This document shows positions 35,759 through 45,857 of a DNA stretch of 64,000 nt, in pieces (within the stretch, counting starts at the first letter, position 1; each line of letters begins with the position of its first letter). Both the position numbers and the translations under genes were made by a program. The DNA is from Chryseobacterium gleum (GTDB taxonomy: Bacteria; Bacteroidota; Bacteroidia; Flavobacteriales_D; Sanyastnellaceae), in contig CAMCVP010000001.1 in NCBI GenBank assembly GCA_945881835.1, positions 186,001 to 250,000 on the forward strand. The letters run 5' to 3'. The notes beneath the pieces were generated by a model. It searched no databases. It saw nothing but the letters and a program-made list of their open reading frames with translations, and had not been told where the DNA came from.

Positions 35759-36777
35759 TGAAAGCAATCTATTTAACGAAGTTCGGAAAAGCGCACGAGG
35801 CTTTTGAAATCAGAGAAGTTGCAGATCCGATTTTAGGCGAAGGAGAGGTGCGTGTGAAGGTGGAAGTTTCGGGATTGAATTTCGCAGATGTGTTGGGAAG
35901 GAAGGGGTTGTATCCCGCCCTGCCTGCGCCTCCTGTGGTTATGGGATACGATGTGGTTGGAATTGTGGAAGCTGTTGGTGAAGGAGTTTCTTCCAATTGG
36001 ATTGGAAAGCGTGTGGCTTGTTTAACGCGTTTCGGTGGTTATGCTGAAAAGGTTTGCACCGCTGTTACGGGTATTGCAGAACTTCCAGATTCCATTTCTT
36101 CCAACGAGGCCTGTGCCTTGGCCACGCAGTATGTGACGGCTTTGTACATGAGCGATTTTCTTCAACATACAAAATCGGGAGAGCGCGTGCTTATTCATGC
36201 CGCTGCTGGCGGAGTAGGAACAGCGTTGATTCAGTTGTTGAAGGAAAGAGGATGTGAAATTTTCGCAACGGTGGGAAGCGATGAAAAGGTGAATGCTCTT
36301 GCGAAGCAAGGCATTACAGCGGTGAATTACAATACCCATGATTATGAAGTTGAAATTCGAAAGCACTTGGGAAAAGCCAATCTTGATGTGACGTTCAATA
36401 GCATAGGAGGGAAGACGTTCAAGCAAGATATGCGCTTGTTGGGTGCAGGTGGAAGATTGATGTTGTTCGGATTTTCAGACCGCACCAGCAAGTGGGGTGG
36501 GAAGTTGGCGACTTTGAAGTTGGTGTTCGACATGGGAAGACTAATTCCTCTGTTATTGCTTGGAAAGAGTCAGTCTGTTCTTGGTGTGAACATGCTTAGA
36601 GTAGCAGACGAACATCCACAAATCATTGGAAAGCTCTTGAATCAATTGGTTCAGATGCATTCACAGGGGAAAATAAAGCCTGTTATTGGAGGTGAATATT
36701 CCTTTTCAGAAATAGCAAAAGCACATCAATATTTAGAGAGCCGAAAAAGCTCGGGAAAAATAATTTTGAGGTGGTGA
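35758..36777 (+). CDS. Quinone oxidoreductase-like MDR (zeta-crystallin family)
   Basis: 339-aa NAD(P)H-dependent medium-chain reductase without the zinc ligands of alcohol dehydrogenases. Seen: the GroES-like N-terminal fold (VSGLNFADVLGRKGLYP), the nucleotide motif HAAAGGVGTALIQL, and the C-terminal segment HQYLESRKSSGKIIL. The VAT-1-like subgroup reduces quinones or enones. It is translationally coupled to the preceding DUF3352-like gene by a TAATG overlap. Confidence 0.88.
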   Translation: MKAIYLTKFGKAHEAFEIREVADPILGEGEVRVKVEVSGLNFADVLGRKGLYPALPAPPVVMGYDVVGIVEAVGEGVSSNWIGKRVACLTRFGGYAEKVCTAVTGIAELPDSISSNEACALATQYVTALYMSDFLQHTKSGERVLIHAAAGGVGTALIQLLKERGCEIFATVGSDEKVNALAKQGITAVNYNTHDYEVEIRKHLGKANLDVTFNSIGGKTFKQDMRLLGAGGRLMLFGFSDRTSKWGGKLATLKLVFDMGRLIPLLLLGKSQSVLGVNMLRVADEHPQIIGKLLNQLVQMHSQGKIKPVIGGEYSFSEIAKAHQYLESRKSSGKIILRW

Positions 36778-36825
36778 ACCCCCTAACACTCATTTTCTTA
36801 TACATTCGCCAAGAATAAATTTTAT

Positions 36826-38763
36826 ATGTCAACGCAACACAAACTTTCCACAGCCGGATTACTTGTTACACTAGGTATTATTTACGGTGATATTGGAACA
36901 TCTCCATTGTATGTAATGAAGTCCATTGTAGGCGATAAGCCTATTAGTGAGATGCTTATTTATGGGGGTATTTCATGTGTATTCTGGACGTTGACTATTC
37001 AGACGACGATTAAGTATATCTGGATGACCCTTCGTGCCGATAACAAAGGTGAAGGTGGAATTTTCTCGTTGTTTAGTTTGGTGAAGCGAAGAGGGAAGTG
37101 GTTGTTCTGGCCGGCTATGATTGGCGCAGCAACGTTGTTGTGCGATGGTATCATTACTCCGCCAATTTCTGTGGCATCTGCTGTAGAAGGATTGAAAGTC
37201 TTTGATGAAGGCATTCCAGTGATGCCTATCGTATTGGCTATTCTTACGGGATTGTTTATGATTCAGCGATACGGAACCAAGTTGGTAGGTGTTGCCTTCG
37301 GTCCAATTATGCTTATCTGGTTCTCTATGCTTGCAGTATTGGGTGTGTACAATGCAATGTTGCACCCTGAAATTTTCAACGCGTTAAATCCGAAGTACGC
37401 CTACGATTTGTTGGCGAATTATCCGAAAGGATTTTGGTTGTTAGGAGCGGTGTTCCTTTGCACCACGGGTGCTGAGGCATTGTACAGTGATCTTGGCCAC
37501 TGCGGCCGAGCGAACATTCGGGTGACTTGGATTTTTGTGAAGACGGCATTGATCTTAAACTACATGGGTCAAGGTGCTTGGCTTATGCAACAAACAGAAT
37601 TATCAGGAAGAAATCCGTTTTTTGAAATCATGCCCGAGTGGTTCTTGTTACCTGGTGTTATCGTTGCGACTGTAGCTGCAGTTATCGCCAGTCAGGCATT
37701 GATCTCGGGATCATTCACACTTATCGGTGAGGCAATCAACTTGAACTTCTGGCCTCGTGTGGCTATTAAATTTCCAACAGAAACAAAGGGTCAACTTTAT
37801 ATACCTAGCGTGAACTGGTTGCTTTGGGCTGGATGTATAGGCGTTATGCTTTACTTCAAAGAGTCGGCACACATGGAAGCCGCTTACGGATTATTCATTA
37901 CGGTAGCCATGCTTATGACTACGCTGTTGCTTTCCTATTACCTGATTTACCACCGTCATTGGCCATTCATCTTGGTTGCAGGAATTGCCTCGCTCTTTTT
38001 TGCAGTTGAACTTTCGTTCTTCATAGCGAACTCGGTTAAGTTGAAAGAGGCGTGGATGATGTTGATTGTTTATGCCGGAATCCTAATGGTTATGTATGTA
38101 ACCATTCGCTATAGAAAATTCAGCAATGAACGCGTAGGATTCATTTCACTTGATCCACATATTGATACGTTAAGAAAACTTTCTGTGGATACAAATGTTC
38201 CGAAATACGCCACACATTTGGTGTACATGACGAAGGCTAGCTTTACAGATCAAGTAGAAAAATTGGTGATTGATTCTATTCTAGAGGGCACACCGAAGCG
38301 TGCCGATGTGTATTGGTTCTTGCACGTAGATCGCACGAACGAGCCTTATACCATGGAATACGAAGCGCAGGAATTGGTAGATGACCTAATCATTAAGGTA
38401 AACATCAAATTAGGATTCCGCGTTCAAGCGAAAGTGCACAATTACTTCTGCTTCATACTTCAAGATTTAGCAACGAAGAATCACTTCAATCGCATTCAAA
38501 AACCGGAGCCTTATGGAAGCTACAACAGCAGCATAGATGTGCGTTTCGTGGTGCTTCAAAAATATTTAAGTGTGGAAAATGAGTTGGGTGTAAACGAGAA
38601 CTTTGTTTTCGAAGCGCATCAATTCCTAAAGAGTATTTCTCTTACAGATATCGACGCTTGGGGATTGGAAGAAAATAGAACCTCGGTTGAAAAGGTATCT
38701 ATGGTTGTGAAAGGAGGCGAGCGCTGTCATTTGAACATGCGCGGGCACAAGATTCAATCCTAA
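36826..38763 (+). CDS. kup: KUP-family potassium uptake protein
   Basis: 645-aa transporter with about 12 transmembrane helices in the first 440 residues and a cytosolic C-terminal domain. Diagnostic: the N-terminal GIIYGDIGTSPLYVMKSI motif, CDGIITPPISVASAVEGL, and EALYSDLGHCGRANIRVTW. KUP systems take up K+ with protons. TACATTCG near 36798-36806 is a plausible -7 element. Its stop codon directly abuts the stop of the convergent ABC-F gene with no space for a terminator. Confidence 0.95.
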   Translation: MSTQHKLSTAGLLVTLGIIYGDIGTSPLYVMKSIVGDKPISEMLIYGGISCVFWTLTIQTTIKYIWMTLRADNKGEGGIFSLFSLVKRRGKWLFWPAMIGAATLLCDGIITPPISVASAVEGLKVFDEGIPVMPIVLAILTGLFMIQRYGTKLVGVAFGPIMLIWFSMLAVLGVYNAMLHPEIFNALNPKYAYDLLANYPKGFWLLGAVFLCTTGAEALYSDLGHCGRANIRVTWIFVKTALILNYMGQGAWLMQQTELSGRNPFFEIMPEWFLLPGVIVATVAAVIASQALISGSFTLIGEAINLNFWPRVAIKFPTETKGQLYIPSVNWLLWAGCIGVMLYFKESAHMEAAYGLFITVAMLMTTLLLSYYLIYHRHWPFILVAGIASLFFAVELSFFIANSVKLKEAWMMLIVYAGILMVMYVTIRYRKFSNERVGFISLDPHIDTLRKLSVDTNVPKYATHLVYMTKASFTDQVEKLVIDSILEGTPKRADVYWFLHVDRTNEPYTMEYEAQELVDDLIIKVNIKLGFRVQAKVHNYFCFILQDLATKNHFNRIQKPEPYGSYNSSIDVRFVVLQKYLSVENELGVNENFVFEAHQFLKSISLTDIDAWGLEENRTSVEKVSMVVKGGERCHLNMRGHKIQS

Positions 38764-40629
38764 TTACATCATCTCGGAAAGTTCTAACCAACGCATGGTT
38801 CCGTTGTCTATTTGATCAGACAACGTTCCAAGTTCTAAAGCTATTTTTTCCATCTGAACATGATCGGTAGCATTTAAAAGCTCAGCCTCAAGCTGGGCTT
38901 TTTTCTCTTCCCACAAAGGCAAATTCTTTTCGAGTGTTTCGAATTCGTGTTTGTCTTTGAATGAAATTTTTCCAGCAGGTTTTTTCTTTTCTTCTTTGTT
39001 GGAAGGAGAAGGTTCTTCTTGCTTCTTTGCTTCGGCAAGGCTTTCTCGCTTGGCCGATGCCTCGCTTAACACCGCGCGGAAATCGAGCGTGCTTCCAAGT
39101 AAATCATGCACGTTTCCTTTTCCATCTAAAAGAAATAAATGGTCAACCAATTTGTCGAGGAAGTATCTGTCGTGACTCACGATAACCAAGCAGCCAGGAA
39201 AGTTCAACAAGTAATCTTCCAACGCTGAAAGCGTGAATACGTCGAGGTCATTGGTAGGCTCATCGAGAATTAAGAAATTCGGATTCTTCATCAACACCAA
39301 AAGCAACTGCAAACGCTTGCGTTCGCCCCCGCTTAATTGATCAATGCGATTGAAGTGCATATGCTTCGGGAACAAAAATTTCTCGAGCATTTGGGATGCG
39401 CTAATGGTCTTTCCTTTTGCAAGTGGAATATAGTCTGCAACGTCGCGAATACACTCTATGAGTCGTTGTTCGGGAATTAAGTTCGAAGACGACTGCTCGT
39501 AAAATCCGAACACCACCGTTTCACCATTCACAATCTTTCCGCCGTCGGGCTCCATGCGCTTGGTCATGAGGTTTAGGAAAGTCGATTTTCCACAACCGTT
39601 TCTTCCAATGATACCAATACGTTCATTCGATTTGAAGACGTAGTCGAATCCGTCCATTACTGTGGAATCGCCCATAGACTTGGTGGCCTTAATGAATTCA
39701 ACCACCTTCGAACCCATGCGGGTAATGTTAATTTCAAGATCTAATTCGCCGTCTTCTGGTTTGCGTTTCAATTTGTCTTTCAACTCTTCGAAAGAATCCA
39801 TGCGACTTTTGCTTTTCGTTCCGCGGGCACGTGGCATGCGGCTCGCCCATTCGGCTTCGCGACGAAATAAATTTAAATTCTTGTCGCGTGAAGCAGCTTC
39901 AAGCTGCTCGCGCTCTGCTTTCTTTTCAAGATAATAAGAGAAATTTCCTTTGTACTTGTATAGCTCTCCGTTTTCCAATTCAAGAATTTCATTCGTAATG
40001 TTTTCCAAGAAATAACGATCGTGCGTTACCATGAACAAGGTCATGCGCGCCTTCGTTAAATATTCTTCCAACCACTCAATCATATCAAGATCCAAGTGGT
40101 TCGTAGGCTCATCGAGAATTAAAAAGTCTGCTTCTTCCAACAACACACGCGCCAATGCAATGCGTCGACGCTGACCACCGCTCATGTTGCCCATTTGTTG
40201 ATTCAGGTCAATAATATTAAGTGCGCCAAGAATTTGTTTCGCCTTCGCATCGTAGTCCCAAGCGTCGGCATGCTCCATCATGTCATGCGCCTCTTGAAGA
40301 CCTTCGCCGGTTTCAATAGCAATGTCGTAAGCACGAATGGCTTTGGTCATTGCGTTGTCTGCCGCGAAAAGAAAATCGAGTGCTGTTCCTTTGGCATCGA
40401 ACGCTTCGTCTTGAAGCAAGATGGCCCATTTAATTTCTTTGTTGAATGTTATTCTTCCTGCATCGGGTTCGTCTTTCCCTGCTAGCATGTGCAGCAACGT
40501 AGATTTTCCTGTTCCGTTCTTCGCAACCAATGCTACTTTTTGTCCTTCTTCAATTCCGAAAGAAAGGTCTGTAAACAACTCGCGAATACCGAAGGCCTTC
40601 GACACATTTTCAACTGATAATACATTCAT
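38764..40629 (-). CDS. ABC-F family ATPase (ribosome-associated type)
   Basis: 621-aa soluble protein with two ABC cassettes and no membrane domain. Cassette 1: Walker A GKNGTGKST-like AKNGTGKSTLL, signature MSGGQRRRIALA, Walker B FLILDEPTNHLDL. An interdomain P-site-tRNA-type linker (about 230-300) is rich in Arg and Lys (REAEWASRMPRARGTK). Cassette 2: GRNGCGKSTFL, LSGGERKRLQLL, LDEPTNDLDV. A charged C-terminal coiled coil follows (about 540-620). ABC-F members act on the ribosome; Uup/YfmR-like architecture fits best. Start at 40629 is chosen by the conserved MNVLSVENVSKAFG. Confidence 0.92.
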   Translation of the reverse strand: MNVLSVENVSKAFGIRELFTDLSFGIEEGQKVALVAKNGTGKSTLLHMLAGKDEPDAGRITFNKEIKWAILLQDEAFDAKGTALDFLFAADNAMTKAIRAYDIAIETGEGLQEAHDMMEHADAWDYDAKAKQILGALNIIDLNQQMGNMSGGQRRRIALARVLLEEADFLILDEPTNHLDLDMIEWLEEYLTKARMTLFMVTHDRYFLENITNEILELENGELYKYKGNFSYYLEKKAEREQLEAASRDKNLNLFRREAEWASRMPRARGTKSKSRMDSFEELKDKLKRKPEDGELDLEINITRMGSKVVEFIKATKSMGDSTVMDGFDYVFKSNERIGIIGRNGCGKSTFLNLMTKRMEPDGGKIVNGETVVFGFYEQSSSNLIPEQRLIECIRDVADYIPLAKGKTISASQMLEKFLFPKHMHFNRIDQLSGGERKRLQLLLVLMKNPNFLILDEPTNDLDVFTLSALEDYLLNFPGCLVIVSHDRYFLDKLVDHLFLLDGKGNVHDLLGSTLDFRAVLSEASAKRESLAEAKKQEEPSPSNKEEKKKPAGKISFKDKHEFETLEKNLPLWEEKKAQLEAELLNATDHVQMEKIALELGTLSDQIDNGTMRWLELSEMM

Positions 40630-40700
40630 GCCGCGAAGTTCGTTGAATTTGTTCAATTATAGCACAAGACAATCCCGCGCAATTGTGTTATTTTCGAAGA

Positions 40701-41147
40701 GTGAAATTTTACACATCTCCCTTTTCTGAAATTCCTTCTGTGAAAATGTATCGCATTCTTGCGTTGCGCGCGGATGTTTTTGTGGTTGAGCAAACGTGTG
40801 CGTATCAAGATTTAGATGGAAAAGATGAGCACGCTGTTTGGGTGTGGGCGGAAGATGAGAACGGCACTGTGCATGCAACCGCAAGACTTTTACCTGCGGG
40901 AATTTCATACAAGGAAATCAGCATTGGTCGTGTCTGCACGTCAATGGCATCGCGTCGCACTGGCCTTGGTAAATTATTAATGGAAGAATGTTTGAATCAG
41001 TGTGAACACATTTGGGGAAAGCAGACCATTGCCATTTCAGCACAGCAATATTTGTTGAAGTTTTATAACGAATTGGGATTTGTGGAAGAAGGCGAGATGT
41101 ATTTGGAAGACGATATTCCGCATTTGAAAATGAAACGCAAGGCATGA
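40701..41147 (+). CDS. GNAT acetyltransferase, ElaA family
   Basis: 148-aa protein of the ElaA family: LRADVFVVEQTCAYQDLDGKD and ATARLLP, then the acetyl-CoA loop SIGRVCTSMASRRTGLGKLLME and ISAQQYLLKFYNELGFVEEG near the end. Its substrate is unknown. GTG at 40701 is chosen: TATTTTCG (40689-40696) lies exactly 4 nt upstream and the ElaA N-terminus starts about here. Its stop overlaps the ATG of the next gene by 4 bp. Confidence 0.88.
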   Translation: MKFYTSPFSEIPSVKMYRILALRADVFVVEQTCAYQDLDGKDEHAVWVWAEDENGTVHATARLLPAGISYKEISIGRVCTSMASRRTGLGKLLMEECLNQCEHIWGKQTIAISAQQYLLKFYNELGFVEEGEMYLEDDIPHLKMKRKA

Positions 41148-42379
41148 ATATTTCAATCACGAAATACAACATTCACGAGTGGTTCATGGCTGCGGGTGTG
41201 TTCTGTATGAGTGTCTATTCGAAAGGCGTTACGATTTTTTTCGCCTTGTCTTTTTTAACCATGTTCATTCAAGTTTTTTCGGGTGGAAGGAAAATAGAAT
41301 GGTCTAGTTTTAACCGTTGGGCCTTTGTTATGTATGGCGTTTTTGCAGCGTTGCTGTTTTCTGGAATTTGGAACGAATGGAATCACAAGACCGCTCTTTC
41401 TGAAATTGAAACGAAGATTTCGTACCTCGCATTTCCGCTTTTGTTTTTATTCACCTCGAATGCTATTCTTCATTCGTTGAAGCGATTTCAATGGGCTTTG
41501 GTAAGCGGATGTGTCTTCTTCGCACTGATCAGTCATGTGCATGCAATCGCAGGTTTTTTCGAAACGGGATTGTGGGAAGAGTTTGTTTATGGAAGACTTT
41601 CGTGGACGTTTCATCCGACGTATTTAGGATTTTTCTATTTACTTTCCTTGGTGTTTTTAGCCGGGGAGTTTCTCGATTCAAACAATAAAAGGAAATCGAA
41701 TTTGCTGTTGTTAGGCGTTGTGTTCTTTTCTCTGGAAACCGCATTCGTGGCTTCACGCGCGGGCTTCTTGGCCTTGTTCTTATTCTATGCAATATTTGTC
41801 TTGTATGTTTTTCGAAATGGAAAAGATAGGAAGAAGGCCATGGTTGTGATTGTCTCTTCAGTGATTTCATTCTTCATTTTGTTCTTTGGCTTTTCGCCCA
41901 TTTCTGGAAGAGCGAAAGAGGCTGTTGAGAATTCCAAATCTATTTCAACCACAACGAAGGAAGAGAAAGTTGCGAGTACGAGTGAACGCATTGTGAGTTG
42001 GCAGACCGCGTGGGAAATTGGAAGAGATTATCCGTTGGGTGTTGGAACAGGAAATTGGAAGTCACATTTCAACGAACGATATCTTTTGAAAGGAGCAAAC
42101 TTCGCAGCGGAACATTCGCATCCTGCGCACAATGCTTATCTACAAATTTTAGTCGAATGGGGGTGGTTTGGGTTACTAACGTTATTGTCCTTGTTGTTTG
42201 CTGGATTGAGACGGGCTTGGCAGTTGAACGACTTGTTTTTTTTGGTTTTCGTCTTAGGGGTGTCTTTTCATTTCATTTTTGAAAGCATGCTCGAACTTCA
42301 GCAAGGCATTGTGTTTATTGGCTTCTGGATGTTCTTTCTTCTGCATAGAAAAATGAATTTTGCAGTCTCGAAGGCTTGA
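41144..42379 (+). CDS. O-antigen ligase/polymerase-like membrane protein
   Basis: 411-aa protein with about 11 hydrophobic segments. The periplasmic loop between the last helix sets carries the Wzy_C-type signature HPAHNAYLQILVEWGWFGLL, with the catalytic His expected in WaaL-like enzymes, and WKSHFNERYLLKG before it. The family joins or polymerises surface polysaccharide. It is coupled by ATGA to the ElaA-like gene; there is no other polysaccharide gene directly beside it, although a GT4 (46.7 kb) and a GT2 (60 kb) lie in the window. Confidence 0.82.
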   Translation: MNISITKYNIHEWFMAAGVFCMSVYSKGVTIFFALSFLTMFIQVFSGGRKIEWSSFNRWAFVMYGVFAALLFSGIWNEWNHKTALSEIETKISYLAFPLLFLFTSNAILHSLKRFQWALVSGCVFFALISHVHAIAGFFETGLWEEFVYGRLSWTFHPTYLGFFYLLSLVFLAGEFLDSNNKRKSNLLLLGVVFFSLETAFVASRAGFLALFLFYAIFVLYVFRNGKDRKKAMVVIVSSVISFFILFFGFSPISGRAKEAVENSKSISTTTKEEKVASTSERIVSWQTAWEIGRDYPLGVGTGNWKSHFNERYLLKGANFAAEHSHPAHNAYLQILVEWGWFGLLTLLSLLFAGLRRAWQLNDLFFLVFVLGVSFHFIFESMLELQQGIVFIGFWMFFLLHRKMNFAVSKA

Positions 42380-42438
42380 AAAAGGACTATTAGGACAAAT
42401 GCTTTATTTTTCTTAAATTCGTTGCGAAATTTATTTAA

Positions 42439-43761
42439 ATGGCAACAATAGAATTGAGGTTACCCAAAATGGGTGAGAGTGTCGCAGAAGCGTCTATTTT
42501 AAGTTGGTTAAAGAAGGAAGGCGATCGCGTTACCGCGGACGAGCCTTTGGTTGAAATAGCAACTGATAAGGTGAACAGCGAAGTGCCATCTCCTGAAGAT
42601 GGTATCTTGGTTTCTTGCCGTGTAAATGTTGGCGACACTGTTCAAGTTGGACATGTCATAGCCATTATTGAGACTGGAGACGGGGCGAGTGCACCTGCCC
42701 CTGTTACTGCTGCGGCTCCGGCTGTTGTAGAAACCTCGGCAGCTGTTGTTTCTTCTGCAACGACGGCCTCAGCTCCTGTTGCTGTGGTTTCTTCTTCAGA
42801 CAGATTTTACAGTCCGTTAGTGAAGAACATTGCGAAGCAAGAAAATATTTCTCAAGCCGAATTGGATAGCATTTCCGGAACAGGCCAAAACGGTCGCGTG
42901 ACGAAAGAAGATTTAATGGGATATATTTCCAACAGAGGAAATAAAGCGGTTTCTGCGCCAATAGCTGCGGAGCCTAGCGCATCAGCACCTAAAGTTGCTG
43001 CTCCTGCTGTTGAAGCTCCTCGCGTGAAGGGCCCAACGATTACTGTTGGTCCGAATGACGAGATTGTTGAAATGGATCGTATGCGCAGAATCATTGCCGA
43101 TCACATGGTTATGAGCACGCAAGTTTCTCCGCACGTGACGTCATATGTTGAAGCAGATTTGACCAACGTTGTAATGTGGAGAGAGAAGGTGAAGAAGCAA
43201 TTCGAAGCGAGCGCAAAAACGAAGTTAACTTTTACACCAATATTCATAGAAGCAGTTGCGAAAGCTATTCGCGACTTTCCTGGCGTGAATGCGAGTGTAG
43301 ATGGAAACAATATTGTTATACGTGGTGATATAAACATCGGAATGGCGGCGGCTCTTCCGTCGGGAAATTTAATTGTTCCGGTTATCAAAAATGCAGATCA
43401 GTTGAACTTGGTTGGTATTGCAAAAAAGGTAAATGATTTAGCTGAACGTGCAAGAGCGAATAAATTAACGCCAGATGAAATTCAAGGTGGAACGTATACG
43501 CTAACGAACGTAGGTTCTTTTGGAAATGTAATGGGCACCCCGATTATCAATCAGCCGCAAGTTGCTATATTAGCAGTTGGAGCTATTCGTAAGAAACCAG
43601 CGGTTATTGAAACTCCATCTGGCGATGCAATTGCTATTCGTCACATGATGTTTTTATCGCATTCCTACGATCACCGAATAGTTGACGGTGCATTGGGCGG
43701 ACGTTTTGTTCGTCGTGTTGCAGACTATTTGGAAGAGTGGGATGTAAATCGTGAAATATAA
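42439..43761 (+). CDS. 2-oxoacid dehydrogenase E2 (dihydrolipoyl acyltransferase)
   Basis: 440-aa E2 core. The lipoyl domain (about 1-80) has the lipoylated Lys44 in EIATDKVNSEVPSP. An Ala/Pro/Val linker follows (about 85-115), then the E1/E3-binding domain (about 118-160, YSPLVKNIAKQENISQAELD) and, after a second Ala-rich linker, the acyltransferase (about 205-440) with the catalytic SHSYDHRIVDGALGG. The single lipoyl domain and Asp-Lys-Val lipoyl site fit branched-chain or 2-oxoglutarate complexes better than pyruvate; no E1 or E3 is adjacent. Confidence 0.92.
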   Translation: MATIELRLPKMGESVAEASILSWLKKEGDRVTADEPLVEIATDKVNSEVPSPEDGILVSCRVNVGDTVQVGHVIAIIETGDGASAPAPVTAAAPAVVETSAAVVSSATTASAPVAVVSSSDRFYSPLVKNIAKQENISQAELDSISGTGQNGRVTKEDLMGYISNRGNKAVSAPIAAEPSASAPKVAAPAVEAPRVKGPTITVGPNDEIVEMDRMRRIIADHMVMSTQVSPHVTSYVEADLTNVVMWREKVKKQFEASAKTKLTFTPIFIEAVAKAIRDFPGVNASVDGNNIVIRGDINIGMAAALPSGNLIVPVIKNADQLNLVGIAKKVNDLAERARANKLTPDEIQGGTYTLTNVGSFGNVMGTPIINQPQVAILAVGAIRKKPAVIETPSGDAIAIRHMMFLSHSYDHRIVDGALGGRFVRRVADYLEEWDVNREI

Positions 43762-43781
43762 TTTTAGAAAATAAAATACCT

Positions 43782-45848
43782 ATGAAAACTCGTTTCTTTT
43801 CACTTTTGATTGTAGCGGTTGTTGCTATTAGCAACGCATGCGCGGCTTCGAATTTGGGTAAACCTGAATTTGTTGCAGCTTTTACCGAAGCCAACAGACT
43901 TATGGAAGAAAAATTTTGGGATCAAGCTGCGAAAGAGTGGAGGAACGTGTTGGTCATGGAACCTGAAAACCTCAATGTAAATTACAAGCTTGGCTTAAGC
44001 TTGCTACAAACCGAGAATAACAAGGTTGAAGCCTTGAGATTTTTGGAAAAAGCAACATCGCAACGGTTGAGCGCGAGTTACGATCCTTTTGATGCCTACG
44101 AGAAGAGTGCGCCCGTTGAAGCATATTATTACTTGGCTATTGCGCAGCATTTGAATATGAAATTCGATGAGTCTACAGAGAGTTTGCTCATGATGAAGTC
44201 TCAAATTAGTGAGAACCACCGTTTGATAAATCAAATCAATCGTGCAATCGAAGTGAATGAAGAAGCTAAGCGTCAGGTCGAAGATCCTAAGAAATATAAA
44301 ATTCAAAATGCAGGTTTTGTCATAAATGGTCCGTACGCTGATTTCGGTCCGGTTTTATCCTTCGACGAAAGCAGTATTTTCTTCACAAGCCGTCGTCTTC
44401 GCCCAGATTCAACTAACGCGAATATTCGTGATTTTGAAACGGATAAATATCGCGATGATATCTATGTTTCTTTCAAGGGTCGTGATGGACAATGGATTCA
44501 ACCTGAATTGTTGAATTTGAATTCGGATGATCATGATGCTACTATTTCTGTTTCTCCTGACGGAAATACATTGTTTATCTACCAAGATAGTCTTGGAGAT
44601 GGACAAGTAAAGTATTCGACCTTAATTGGTGAAACTTGGAACGCACCTGTAAAATTGGGTTCAGACATTAATTCGAAATATTGGGAAACCCATTGCACTA
44701 TTTCTGCGAATGGAAATGAATTGTACTTTGTTTCTGATCGTCCGAATGGACAAGGAAAGCGCGATATCTATCGTTGCAACAGAACAGAAAGCGGTTCATG
44801 GAGTGCGGCTGAGAATTTAGGTGGAGTTATTAATACATCTTATGACGAAGACGCACCTTTCTTAAGCCCAGATGGCGCGTATTTATATTTCGCATCGAAA
44901 GGACACGCCACTATGGGTGGTTTTGATTTATTCGTTAGTAAAAAGGATGAAAATGGAAATTGGGGAGCGCCAGAGAACATGGGTTATCCATTGAATACGG
45001 TAGACGATGATGTTTTCTTCCAGCCGATGGCAGACGGAAAGCGCGCCTACTACAGCTCTCGTCGCGACGGTGGAAGTGGCGATTTAGATATTTATGAAGT
45101 AGAAATGCCTGAGAAAAAGGGTGAGCAATTGGCAACGCTTAAGGGCATATTCAAACCTGTTAGCGGTAAGTCATTGCCAGAGAGTTTGAAGGTTATTTTG
45201 GTAAACACGAATTCGGGTGAAAAGCAAGAGACAAGAGGAAACAGCGGAGACGGTTCATTCATGGCTGTTTTGAAACCTTGCACTTCTTATCGCATTGAGT
45301 ATTTCGACGGTGTGGATAAAGTTAAATCGGAAGACTTATCTATTCCTTGCGATGGAGAGAAATATGAATACATGCGTGAGATTCAATTGGTCATGAAAGA
45401 GGTTGTGAAGGTTGATGAGATCAAATACGACAAAGAGAATCCAGTTCAAACGAAAATTGATGAGGCAGTGGGTTATGCTGAATACTCACACTTCTTCCTC
45501 TACGGAAAAAGCGAGTTCTCTGCGGATGAAAAAGAGTTCGTAGAATTTATTGCACTTTGTCAAAAGGTCATCGATCAAAAAGGCTTTGTAACCATAACCA
45601 TTGAGGGAAGTGCATCGAATGTGCCTTCAAGAGGAGTTATGACGAATGAAATGCTTTCGAGTGAGCGTTCTAAGAATGCCATGAGCGCAATGAAAAAGAC
45701 ATTTGATAAAAATGGCTATTTGGAAATTGTTGACTTCAAATTTGAAACACCAGTGAATTTAGTTCAAGGTAAGAAATATGAAAACGACGCAATTAACAAA
45801 CGTTCAGAGTACGAGAAAAATCAATACATCAAAGTAAAAGTTCAATAA
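43782..45848 (+). CDS. TPR-PD40-CRD-OmpA envelope protein (PorE-like)
   Basis: 688-aa exported protein with signal peptide (to about residue 22). TPR helices (about 28-160) are followed by WD40-like PD40 repeats (about 170-440, e.g. VLSFDESSIFFTSRRL, FLSPDGAYLYFASKG). Next comes a carboxypeptidase-regulatory-like beta domain (about 452-540) and an OmpA-like peptidoglycan-binding domain (about 560-688) with the NEMLSSERSKNAMSAM helix. This order is that of PorE, a T9SS component that may tie the machine to peptidoglycan; a T9SS role is inferred. It lies 20 bp after the E2 gene. Confidence 0.85.
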   Translation: MKTRFFSLLIVAVVAISNACAASNLGKPEFVAAFTEANRLMEEKFWDQAAKEWRNVLVMEPENLNVNYKLGLSLLQTENNKVEALRFLEKATSQRLSASYDPFDAYEKSAPVEAYYYLAIAQHLNMKFDESTESLLMMKSQISENHRLINQINRAIEVNEEAKRQVEDPKKYKIQNAGFVINGPYADFGPVLSFDESSIFFTSRRLRPDSTNANIRDFETDKYRDDIYVSFKGRDGQWIQPELLNLNSDDHDATISVSPDGNTLFIYQDSLGDGQVKYSTLIGETWNAPVKLGSDINSKYWETHCTISANGNELYFVSDRPNGQGKRDIYRCNRTESGSWSAAENLGGVINTSYDEDAPFLSPDGAYLYFASKGHATMGGFDLFVSKKDENGNWGAPENMGYPLNTVDDDVFFQPMADGKRAYYSSRRDGGSGDLDIYEVEMPEKKGEQLATLKGIFKPVSGKSLPESLKVILVNTNSGEKQETRGNSGDGSFMAVLKPCTSYRIEYFDGVDKVKSEDLSIPCDGEKYEYMREIQLVMKEVVKVDEIKYDKENPVQTKIDEAVGYAEYSHFFLYGKSEFSADEKEFVEFIALCQKVIDQKGFVTITIEGSASNVPSRGVMTNEMLSSERSKNAMSAMKKTFDKNGYLEIVDFKFETPVNLVQGKKYENDAINKRSEYEKNQYIKVKVQ

Positions 45849-45857
45849 GAATACTGC